From contig JAQJVL010000156.1 in assembly GCA_035578905.1 (NCBI GenBank), positions 1,612,001-1,676,000 of the forward strand: DNA of 64,000 nucleotides, given 5' to 3'. Below the pieces are notes generated by a model that was not told the DNA's origin, ran no database searches, and saw only the letters and a list, made by a program, of their open reading frames with translations. The position numbers and the translations under genes are program-made. How positions within the stretch are numbered: position 1 is the first letter of the stretch; each line of letters opens with the position of its first letter. The stretch is from Stictocephala bisonia. Taxonomy: Eukaryota; Arthropoda; Insecta; Hemiptera; Membracidae. This document shows, piece by piece, positions 12,601 through 24,600 of this stretch.

Positions 12601-15600
12601 TTTATATTTAGAAATAACTTTTATAGAGCTTTGTTACTGTTCCAGGACAATTACACAGAAATATCTCCAAGTCTGTGACGATTCATTAAAAAACCTCTAA
12701 TACAGGTCAAATATAAAATAATAAATTAATTTCAATAAAAATCATCATACATTATTAAGCTATTCATCTACTAAAAGTTAAAGCTATTTATTTACTAAAA
12801 GCTTCCGGTAATGACCACGTCAATGTGTTATTTACAATATTTACATCACTAAATGTTTCACCCATGCTGTGATGCAGGATCATCAGTAGTATCTCTGAGT
12901 TTGAAGCAGTGATTTTGATTCTTCATATCCAATGGAGGATGGTTCATAAGGAGTTTGACAAATATATTCAACGTAACTAATTGAAGAGAAAACAAAACTT
13001 TACTTACTTCAACATTCATGAAAATAAATAAGAAAAAATTAGTTAAAAAAATACAACAGATTTTGCAGAGTATTAAAATATCTTAATTATAACACCTACA
13101 CCAATAGTGAACCTAATATTACACAAAACGGCGTGTGGTTTTAAAGTAATTTAAGTGTGTGGTCGCTTTTTCGTCACTTGTGATCAACAGATATGAAGTA
13201 AGAACTGAAAAGAGGCTTTAAATTCACCTACCTCCATTTATTCTACTGTTTCCCAGTCTCTACAACTAGAGCCAGAACCAGAGTATATGTTTAGGTAGTC
13301 TACCCATCCTGCAAATCACTGATACTACTTTATTCTACAACTATTCTTTTTTACAGATTTCATATTAATTTACCTTAATATTCTGCTCTTATGGTATATA
13401 ACTACTAAGGTTTTTGAAAGATTTCTTTTTTCCTATTATATCTTATATACAAGGCATGTTTTTAAAGTAAGGACCGTTTTGGAACCTTACGGTTGTAGCG
13501 CTGTGATCGGCGTATGCACGCTGTGTACCACTATCTGTTGGCTAGCCATAGCCGCTGCCGTTACAAATCAATTCCACAGTATTTAAGGTTGCTTATGAGT
13601 GTTTAAAATGACTCATCTGATTGAAAATGGTGCCGACTGTGAAATATGCGCTGTATAAGTTCTCTTAATGGTAAGGGTGTGAAAGCAGCTAAATTCATCA
13701 TAAGATCTGTTACAGTGACAATTTAGTTTGAAATATCGCCACCATCATGGTTATAACGCTCTATGAATGTGAGGGAACTGGCTAAAGATTTATTTTTGTG
13801 ATTCTACATCAGCATTTTGGAAATCTAGCATAAGCATAGCTCACTGTACTTCAAACGACCTGTCATAATTCTAAAGGGTGGCACAAAAAGAACGCATGGA
13901 TTTGAGTAACGTAGTACCAGTGGAGGGGAGCGGTCAGTGACCGCCGAGCGACGCCATTTTGTTGGTTGAAGCGTCCAGTTTTAGTAGCAATGTAGCAGTG
14001 GAACGTGCAGCATTGCATGTTCGCTGTTGAACACTATTTCAAATCAAATGAATCTGTAATCACTGTTCAACGATAATTTTGTTTACAGTTTAATGTCGCG
14101 CATAATGGTTCGGTACCTGATCGCAACTCGATACTTCGTTGGGTTAACTCGTTTCGTACAACAGGATCAGTGTTGAAGAGTAAATCGACTGGTCGCCCTC
14201 GTACGGCGCGAACTCCGCAAAATGTTGAAAGTGTCAGAGCCTCAGTTCTTGAAAGTCCTCACCGCTCGACTAGACGGCGTGCTCCGACCTTGGGGATATC
14301 ACTTCGATCGCACCAGCGCATCCTGACATGTGAGTTACAATTCCACCCTTACAAGATAATGATTGTTCAGAAGCTCCATGAACGTGATTTTCACGAACGA
14401 AGAGTTTTTTGCGAGAGAATGCTTGATGTCGTTGGAAATGACAATAATGTTGTAATGCTGAGTGATGAAGCTCATTTCCACTTGAATGGCTCAGTAAACA
14501 AGCAGAATTGCCGCTATTGGGCAGCTCACAACCCACAGGAAATGCATCAAAAACCACTGCATTGTCCTAAAGTTACAGTATGGTGTGGGGTCTCTAAAAT
14601 TGGCATCGTTGGACACTATTTTTTTGAAGAGCGTGACCAAACAGTCACTGTTAATTCTGAACGATACGTGACAATGCTACGCACATTTTTGCAGCCAAAT
14701 CTTGAAGCTTTGGGGCTCGATATGGAACAAACATGGTTTAAACAGGATGGAGCCACAGCCCACACGAGTAATCAATCTATGGCTGTCGTTCGAGGAATGT
14801 TTCCTGGTCACGTGATTTCACGTTTCGGCGATCTCCATTGGCCTGCACGTTCGCCAGATTTGACTCCTTGCGACTTCTTTTTATGGGGACACCTGAAATT
14901 CAAAGTTTATCGTCGTAAACCTCGGTCACTCGAAGAATTGAAGGCTGCAATAAGTGAAGAAATTGCCACTGTATCACAGGACTCTTTGAACAAAGTTATG
15001 GAAAACTTTGAAGAGAGACTTGCAATGTGTATTCATGCAGAAGGACGCCATATTTCTGATGTTATTTTTAAAAATTAGTTAATTGTCTTATAATTATTAA
15101 CACCCAACTCTCAAATTGGGTTGTTTGATGATTGTTTTGGTGTAATTAAAATTTTGGTGTGATTAAAATTAACCAACTTATAGCCTTTTAAAATCCATGC
15201 GTTCTTTTTGCGCCACCCTGTATAAATCACACTTCCATGACAATGCAGTTGTAAAGCGTCTCTTTTCTTTGACTTTTTTGTCAACATTTTGCACCAAGTC
15301 ATCAGTAATGAATAAAGGTTTTCCACTTTGTTTCTCATCATGCACATTCGTTCAGACATCTTTAAAAGCTCTCAGCCTATGTCAAGTTGTACATCAATTG
15401 AAAGGTTTTAGTTTGCGGATTGTTTTTAGTAAACAATCCGCAAACCGGATTTCAAAAGGTTGATCCAGTCGGAAGAAATTGCTGTTTGAATTTTAAAACT
15501 ATTCCAAACTGTAAAACATTAAGTGTTACAAGCTAAACATAGTTAAATTACCTGAGATCAAAGTAAGTGTTTAAAAATGTCCTGCTCCCGTTGTGTGAAA

Positions 15601-18600
15601 ATATCCTTGGGGGTTGTAAAAGCCTCCCATTGCATTTTAAAGGCAGTCATGAGGAATATCTTGACCTTCTTCAGATATGAGTTGTCTTAGGTGCGCAAAA
15701 TCTCGAGAGGCTTAGTACGATAAACTTTATCTTTCAGGTATTCCGATAGAAAAAAATCAAGCGGAGATAAATCAGAGGAACGAGCAGGTTACTCTAGGGT
15801 ACGGTGTTTGCCTATCCACCATTGAGAAAATATTGTATCCAAGTATTGTCTCACGTCAACACCATAGTGTGGTGGTGCTCCATCTTGTTAGAAAAAAATT
15901 GTTTGGAATTGTGGGCCAAGTCTAGCTTGTAGGGCAGGAATTATCTCATTATGGAGCATTTCTAGGTACAAGACAGCATTTCAATTACCATTGATAAAAA
16001 ATGGGCCTAAAATTTGGTTTCCAATAATACCCGCTCAAACATTAAGTTTTTGTGGGTGCTGTGTGTAAGTCTCATCTTTCCGGTGCGGGTTGCTGTTGAC
16101 CCAATACCGACAATTATGCCTATTAACAGTGCCGTTTAGCATAAATGTTGCCTCATATGAAAATAAAATATCGTTCAGAAGTATTTGGTTTCGGTTAATT
16201 CAATCCATCATACCACCTTCACAAAATTTGAACCACCAATCGAAGTCGTTTTCGTTGAGTTCCTGAACCAGATATAGTCGGTACGCCTTAATACCTGTTT
16301 TTTTTAAAACTTTTCTGATTGACTACCGAGACATTCCATGTTCTTGTGCTGCTGTTCTGATTTAGTGGGATTTTGGACAAAAGACTGAAGGATATCTAAT
16401 AATGTGAGTTCATCTGTCACTGTTGTTGGTCGTCCAGTTCTGACAAGATTCTTAACGCTGCCAGTCTCTCCAAAACAAGCAACGGTTTTAACTACTGTTG
16501 ACTTGGAGATAAGATTTATGTCAGGAAAACTATTGTTAAATAAATATGTTACTAATTTTTTAAATAAAACAATTTAAACCAATAAAAACTTTTTAATAGT
16601 GAGGCCTTTCGATAGCAAGGCTATCATCGTCAGACACATCACAAATAAATATACAAAAAGTAAATTAAAGTAATATAAGCTTATATAAACATGTTTTAAA
16701 ATTTTTAACTTTTGTGGCTAAATATATTATTATTACTCTAAATGGTAGTTTTATTATGAATTTGAAAGTATTATAAATTGAATATAAATTAATTGTTTAT
16801 AGTTTTGAAAGTAAAATAGAATTTTGAATCGGTCCATCTTCTTGGTTTAATCAATTTTCAGAATTTGCTTTGTTAATGTACCATGATTCCCATGCATTTA
16901 AATATTTTTGTGTTGTTATATGTTTTAATAATTTTAAATTGTTTTTTGTAATACTATGGCCAGTGTTAATGCAGTGATTGGCAATTGCAGATTTTTCTTC
17001 CCTATTAAATTTTATGTGTGAAAAATGTTCTTGAAATCTTTTTTTAATTTTCCTTTTTGTTTGGCCTATGTATTTGCTGTTACAGTCATTGCAGTTTATT
17101 TCATAAATTCCTGATTTATTTTCGTCATTCTCAGTATCTTTTGGATTTTTTAATTTATTTTTCAAATTATTTTTAGTTTTATATGAAATATTTATATTTG
17201 TGTGTTTTTTAAATGTTTTGTTGATAGAATTTGAATATTTTGTCCATGTTATACTATTCCAATTATTATTTTTTTCTTTTATTGGTATAAGTTTTGTTTT
17301 TGATTTTTTCTCTTGCTTCTTATTCGCTTTTTTTAACATACAATCTATTAAATTGGTATCATATCCATTGAAAATTGCCACACGTTTGATATAATTTAGT
17401 TCTTTTTTGAATCTTTCTTCTGATAGAGGTGTATTTAGTAATCTAAAAATAAGAGAATGGAATACAGCTCTCTTTTGTGCTGGTGGATGTTTTACAACCA
17501 TCCTCCTCATTCAAGATTGGCTTCAAGCTTGTCATTTGACAAGTAAAGAAATTGAAGAATACATGCTACTTATTAATCTATGCATGAATCAAAACACTTT
17601 TCAGTTTAAAAACTTATTTTACTCCCAAATAGATGGAACAGCCATGGGAAATCCTCTTTCTTGCTTCATAGCAAACATATTCATGAGCCACTTTGAAAAA
17701 TTAGTAAAAGAATCACTGTCAAACTTCCCTAGAGTTTGGATTCGTTATGTTGACGACATTTTTGCAGTGTTTAACAAAAATGAAAACCTTCAAAATTTTA
17801 TAAATCTGTTAAATTCATTTTACTCCAGCATAAAATTTATGCATGAAATTGAATATAATCATTCGCTTCCATTTTTAGACTTATTAGTCATTTGAAACAC
17901 AACTTCTAAAGAACTTGAATTTGATATATACCGTAAACCCACGCATACTGATTGATACATAACAAATGACTCCAATCATCCACCAGCACAAAAGAGAGCT
18001 GTATTCCATTCCCTTATTTTTAGATTACTAAATACACCTCTATCAGAAGAAAGATTCAAAAAAGAACTAAATTATATCAAACGTGTGGCAATTTTCAATG
18101 GATATGATACCAATTTAATAGATTGTATGTTAAAAAAAGCGAATAAGAAGCAAGAGAAAAAATCAAAAACAAAACTTATACCAATAAAAGAAAAAAATAA
18201 TAATTGGAATAGTATAACATGGACAAAATATTCAAATTCTATCAACAAAACATTTAAAAAACACACAAATATAAATATTTCATATAAAACTAAAAATAAT
18301 TTGAAAAATAAATTAAAAAATCCAAAAGATACTGAGAATGACGAAAATAAATCAGGAATTTATGAAATAAACTGCAATGACTGTAACAGCAAATACATAG
18401 GCCAAACAAAAAGGAAAATTAAAAAAAGATTTCAAGAACATTTTTCACACATAAAATTTAATAGGGAAGAAAAATCTGCAATTGCCAATCACTGCATTAA
18501 CACTGGCCATAGTATTACAAAAAACAATTTAAAATTATTAAAACATATAACAACACAAAAATATTTAAATGCATGGGAATCATGGTACATTAACAAAGCA

Positions 18601-21600
18601 AATTCTGAAAATTGATTAAACCAAGAAGATGGACCGATTCAAAATTCTATTTTACTTTCAAAACTATAAACAATTAATTTATAATCAATTTATAATACTT
18701 TCAAATTCATAATAAAACTACCATTTAGAGTAATAATAATATATTTAGCCACAAAAGTTAAAAATTTTAAAACATGTTTATATAAGCTTATATTACTTTT
18801 ATTTACTTTTTGTATATTTATTTGTGATGTGTCTGACGATGATAGCCTTGCTATCGAAAGGCCTCACTATTAAAAAGTTTTTATTGGTTTAAATTGTTTT
18901 ATTTAAAAAATTATATACAGAAAACCAATACAGCTCCATCTTCAACATAAAATATGTTACTACATCATATGATCGTACATTATCTCCCCATCCACACATC
19001 ATTAGTAGCGTTATTCTTTCACATACACTACGTGTCAACGGTAAATAACAAACAACAAAATTATATGATTTTAAAACTTGATACTAAATGAAAAACTTCT
19101 TCCATGTACATTACAAAACCTACTGGAAGCTTCAGTGCAACTGCTCACAAAAGAGAGATAACAGCTTTTGGATTCAAAGTCCAATTCGTTGAATACCCAA
19201 AGAGTGAACTTTCACTTTCTAACCATTGTCATATTTTTGGTAGTGTTATTGATGAATTCTTCCTGATTTAAATTAATACATTGTCTGGCAAAGGGAGAAG
19301 GACATTTTGAACACTTACTTTGATCTAAGATAATTAAACACTGTTTTAACTTGTAAAACTTAATGTTTTACAGCTTGGAATAGTTTTAAAATTCAAACAG
19401 CAATTTCTTCCGACTGGATCGACCTTTTGAAGTCCGGTTTCCGGCATTGTTTTTAGTAAACTAAGACCTTTCAATTGATGTACAACTTGACATAGGCTCT
19501 CATTAAAGATTTTGTTCTGACTCCTTGTGGGCCGTCCCCAAAGGCGTCATGTGGTCGGTAATAGAACAGAAATGTAGGTTACTGTCACCAGTAATGGTGT
19601 GTGTAGTATACTGTAATAAAAATATTCAAGAATATTTCTAAGATCAGGAAGTCCTATAGATTTATAACCTTTATACTTTTAGAAACTCAGACTTCAGAAA
19701 GTTACTTACATTCTCCACTCGTCCCGCAGTGAACTTACAGTTGGTGATGTTGTTAATTTCTGCATTCCTGCTTGCATCTTTAACTGCACCTTCCAATACC
19801 TCAATGCCTAAAGATTCACGTACTCGATGGCTGCCAACAATACTGTACAGTCCTGCAACCCAATATGCTTACTGTTTATAATATATCAAAACATGCACAG
19901 AAAATGAATACATCAATATATCTAACAACATGTGAACAAATCTAAATAAACACACAAAAACCTAAGAAGAAAATATCCAACAAAGAAAACATTAAAACAA
20001 TTTTGAATTATGAATCATTATCTATATAAAGAATGCAAGTTGAGTTAACAGCATCTAAACATCAATCTTAAGATCTTTACTGTTTATTATTTGTAAAGCC
20101 ATTGTTTGACAATATGTACTAATCCTCAACAGTGATACAGCTTAATGTTAGCTACTAGTTAACTACTAGCAGTAATGTTAGCTACTAGTTAACTACTAGC
20201 AGTAATGTTAGCTATTAGTTAACTACTAGCAGTAATGTTAGCTACTAGTTAACTACTAGCAGTAATGTTAGCTACTAGTTAACTACTAGCAGTAATGTTA
20301 GCTACTAGTTAACTACTAGCAGTAATGTTAGCTACTAGTTAACTACTAGCAGTAATGTTAGCTACTAGTTAACTACTAGCAGTAATGTTAGCTACTATTT
20401 AACTACTAGCAGTAATGTTAGCTACTAGTAAACTACTAGCAGTAATGTTAGCTACTAGTTAACTACTAGCAGTAATGTTAGCTACTAGTTAACTACTAGC
20501 AGTAATGTTAGCTACTAGTTAACTACTAGCAGTAATGTTAGCTACTAGTTAACTACTAGCAGTAATGTCAGCTACTAGTTAACTACTAGCAGTAATGTTA
20601 GCTCTTGCTTCCTTGCAGTTACAGCTCTATAAGTGCTCTTCTACCAATGTCACCAATCCAAGGAATATTCACGCTTGAATACACACACTGGTGGCGCAGT
20701 GCTGTAACCTAGCTACTTGGCGATAAAGTGTTTGGAAGAATGTAGGCGATAGGTTCCATGCTCGGTCCTCTTAATACCGACACGGCATCCACTCAATGGT
20801 TGCCATCGACATGGACACTACTAGAGAAGTCTGGGGTATCCATGTTGGTTGGTATGCAAGGTTCAGATGTGTTGTATGGGGAAGAGAACTGAGTGTCAGA
20901 CTTGCCTGTTAGCTGAAAATCAGACCAACACTACGTGGTTTGGATTCCACGTAGAGCTGTAGGTCCCATAGTTGCCCTGGCTATTGGGCTATTAATAAAT
21001 AGTCCTGTCAGAGCTAAGTCGAACTCAGATAGTAACATTGACTACACTCGTTCATCTACACTCATTCACCCCTCATATTCGCCCATATCTCTACGATCAG
21101 TGTCTTAGAATGAATAATAATAATGCTTGAGTCCGTTATCTTGCCATAATGTCGGGACCCTCTGTTTAAGACCCTAGCTGACCACCCATTTGCCCTTCCA
21201 TACGTGTACAGTGGTATTGAACCACCTGCCCTCTCATTCATGTAGAGTCGTATTGACAGTGCCCAGAAACATACAGTGGTCCAGTGGCTCTTGCTGCTTA
21301 GTAGAAATGCAATTTGGCATTGGTCCTTGGCATTTAGCAGATATGTATACAGGTTGTAACAAAACTCTCTAGACAAACTTTAGGGTATTCTTCCTTGGAT
21401 GAAATGAAGCAAATAACTTAATACAACCAATGGTCCATCTCATTCCGTTTACTGTAAGTTTGTCTGTATGAGTTATTTGCTATTTAAAATGTTAAATCTC
21501 AATTAACCTTTTATTTTGCCACACGGTGCCCTGCCAGATCCATTTTTTATTTGTTCAATTATGCATATGTTTCTTATATATAGTTACTATAACCTATTAT

Positions 21601-24600
21601 GTAAGCAGGTACTAAGTGTTGTATATCACATTATTCAGTATAATCTAGTGAACATTGTCATGTAATTTATGTACCTTTTACTCAGATATAAATATAAAAA
21701 TTCTAACATTTTATTAAATTCATAATATTTTATTAAGTTTAAGCATCAATTATCTTTTTTTTTATTTTGGCATGAATATCATTAAAACAAGCATTTAATT
21801 CTAGACAGAAAAACACTAATTTTGGTTGGTTTCTAAAACATATTATAATTTCCATATGCTACCGTACTTTATAAAACATTACAACTGTTTTCACTTTACC
21901 AAATTTTCATTTTGTAGAATACTACAGTTTCATATTATGCATATCACAATTTTTTAACTGCTGCAGTTCTGTTTTGTAGTCACACTTGACATATATGGAA
22001 ATAGTACTGATACTGGTAACAGTATTTTGTTCAAACACAAATAAATATATTATACCATAAATATTCATCAAACATAGCTTCAAGGTTTGTGTCATCTAAA
22101 CTATCTCTACTTGTAGACGCCATAATCTCTACACGAAAATAGTACACAAATTTACACTACAAGCTATTTATGATATATTCTAAAAATTAATAATAGTAAT
22201 TAACGAAACATAAAAATAAAAAAATTAACAAAACATAATATAAAATTAAAAACAATGTAAATATTGTTTACAAGCACAACCTAAACACGCAACAATGAAC
22301 GTTCACTGTGAAGACCTTGGCTGGAGCTGACTAAAGCAGATTGGTTTTAACACAAAAAAATAAATACTACGAAGTTCAAATCAAACACTGAGTGACTAAA
22401 AATACAAGTAAATATTACCATGGCAACTATAGAAACTTTAAACAATATCTGGAACAAACTGGAAATGAAATAAAAGATCGATAACTGATGTCGGACTGAG
22501 TCCGCCTATGGAGTGGAACGGGAAAATAGCGATTTCGGACTCAGTTCGCCTTTGGAGCGCAAAAGGTAAAAAGAAAAAAACACAGATCGTTTTACAAAAC
22601 AATATCAAAATAGGTAATATATAGAACCTTTAAAAGGATACCTTGATTTTGAAAATCAAATAAGAAACAAAGAATTTACAATGATTTTTTTGTGACACTG
22701 TTCAGCCTTATGTGCAAGTGTAGGCCAATAAAAAAACAAATGGTTTTATGAAAAAAATACCAATATAGGTAAATAGTAGTGCTTTTAATAAGACTTAAAA
22801 CAATTCCTTGTTTGTGAAAATCAAATACTAAACAAAGAATTTACAATGAGTTTTGTGTGACAGGTTAAAAGTTCTGAGGATTCAGTGCTGAGGATTTGTA
22901 CAGGTTAGAATGGACTCAAAGGTGTAATAATGGAAGATGCAAATATAGTGGCCAAGGAATATCTTGTCAAAACCGTTACTTTTCAAATGCTTGGTGGTTA
23001 GCGCAGAGGAAGGGTACGGCATACGCATGTGTGGTTTTGTACTAGCCTGACATGCAGACATCAGCTACTGCTGCTGATCAGCTGATTGGAGAGTGGAGTA
23101 TCGCTGCATTCTTTTTGTATCGAAAACGTTTGTTATTGCAAATATTAGTGCTATTTTGTTTATATTATTAGTTTTTGTGTATTTAATAACTTAGCCACAG
23201 ATGTTATAATTTAAATATTAATTAAAAAGATGTCCATATTTAAAGTGATTCCATTTAACATTGTTCATAAATTTATTCACGAATATGTATTTATTATTAT
23301 AAAATTAAATTACGGACTGCATCTAAACTTGTACAGTACTTATTTACTAACATAACCAACAGTCTATAAATTCACTATTGTTTAATTGTTTGGTATTCCA
23401 TATGATTTTATTTTTATCATTAAAGATTATACAAAGATAGTAATGGCCTATAAGTATAACATGATAACACATTATAATAACAAGTAATATGATAATAAAT
23501 AAATATAAGTGAGAGTAGTAGTCACAAACACAAAATACACAAAAGCTCACAAATTTTCAACACCACTGGCATTTTCTTCAGGTGAGTAGAGGGAGAGAGA
23601 GAGAGACACTCACTGAGTGTCTCTCTCTCTCTCCCTCTACTCACCTGAAGAAAATGCCAGTGGTGTTGAAAATTTGTGAGCTTTTGTGTATTTTGTGTTT
23701 GTGACTACTAATCTGATGTTAGTGAACTTGTCTTTTAAGGTAAGTTTGCTGATGTCCTATCTCTCTTAATATACTAATTCCTGGCCTAGTGCCCTTTAAC
23801 CTAACCATAAATATAAGTGAGTAATCAGAACTTGTGGGCGTGGTGAGATGATGTTTACAGCAATGCTAGTAGCACGCTAAACGCTGTTTGTTGGTAGAGA
23901 CACTGACTGTGACGTAAACCACAGCTTACGATATCCCATGGCTATTCTCTCTCTCTCTCCCCCCTCTCTCTCTCCCTCTCTCTCTCTATCTCCCTCTCTC
24001 TCTCTCTATACTCACCTGAACAAAATGCCAGTGTTATTGAAAATTTGTGAGATTATGTGTTTATTTTGTGTATGTTACTACTATTCTGGTGTTAGTGAAC
24101 TTGTCTTCTAAGGTAAGTTTGCTGATGTCCTATCTCTTCAATATACTAATTTATTATAACAAAACATTGTTATGAAAAAAAACCCCTTCATATAACATAA
24201 TAACTCCGATGCACCGGTCCAAGCCCGGGGTCTCATCTTTCCCATAACCGATGAGAAAGGAGGAGGGTACCTTCCCACAGCTCTCAGTGTGATCCCGATA
24301 CTGAGAGCACTCCTATCCCATTAATTCCTTATCCTACCAAACATCCACTCTCCCATGCCGTACCGTGTCCGGGGTAGGCTTTCAAGCCAATAAAGGCTTG
24401 CCTGCATGTGCATGACAGGGGCCTTTAGGCGACCCCTTCAATTGCACTGGAGGTTCTTCTTAACCTGCCGCCCCTTGATCTCTTCATTATTGGGGGGGCT
24501 CGGGCGGCGGCTTACAGGCTTCAACTGACTGACCACTGGAGGGGGTCCTGTACAGGTCACTCCTCAGTGGTCAATCTAGTAAACAATGAGGTACTCTCAA

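Larger units (their letters stand above)
16555..18949 (+). mobile_element. Penelope-like retroelement, inverted-arm structure, truncated
   Basis: A minus-oriented partial copy (16555-17489) and a plus-oriented longer copy (17490-18914) form inverted arms of about 937 bp (16553-17489 against 17977-18914) around a 487-bp unique centre. At the right end 35 bases (18915-18949) extend beyond the arm. A 13-bp target duplication flanks the whole. An inverted partial copy, a ~35-bp one-sided extension and short variable target duplications are recognised traits of Penelope-like elements. The arms end in a CUGACGA...GAAA hammerhead-like segment. Confidence 0.9.
15590..19000 (-). pseudogene. Decayed Tc1/mariner transposase, interrupted
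   Basis: Read on the minus strand from about 18999 to 18963 and then from 16554 to about 15590. The two sides join in one frame across the retroelement: the right side ends ...YDVVTY and the left continues [18 protein letters not shown]. Then come the hinge [11 protein letters not shown], a decayed core with [12 protein letters not shown] and Gx[13 protein letters not shown] blocks, and a tail. Several stops and frame shifts are present. Similarity is to the DD41D-type transposases in this window. Confidence 0.75.
15374..19498 (-). mobile_element. Tc1/mariner-like element with ~210-bp TIRs, split by a Penelope-like element
   Basis: The outer inverted repeats 15374-15589 and 19291-19498 both begin agcctatgtcaagttgtaca when read inwards and match over about 200 bp. 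Between them lies a degenerate minus-strand transposase interrupted by the 16555-18949 retroelement. Without that insertion the element would be about 1.7 kb. Its age is shown by many stops in the transposase. Confidence 0.8.

Noticed and set aside
20136..20605. CRISPR array
   Set aside because: The 30-bp unit repeats back to back with no variable spacers and the DNA is animal; it is a minisatellite.
21062..21376. Overlapping frames of 60-104 codons
   Set aside because: They cover a SINE tail and minisatellite fragment and show no family motif.
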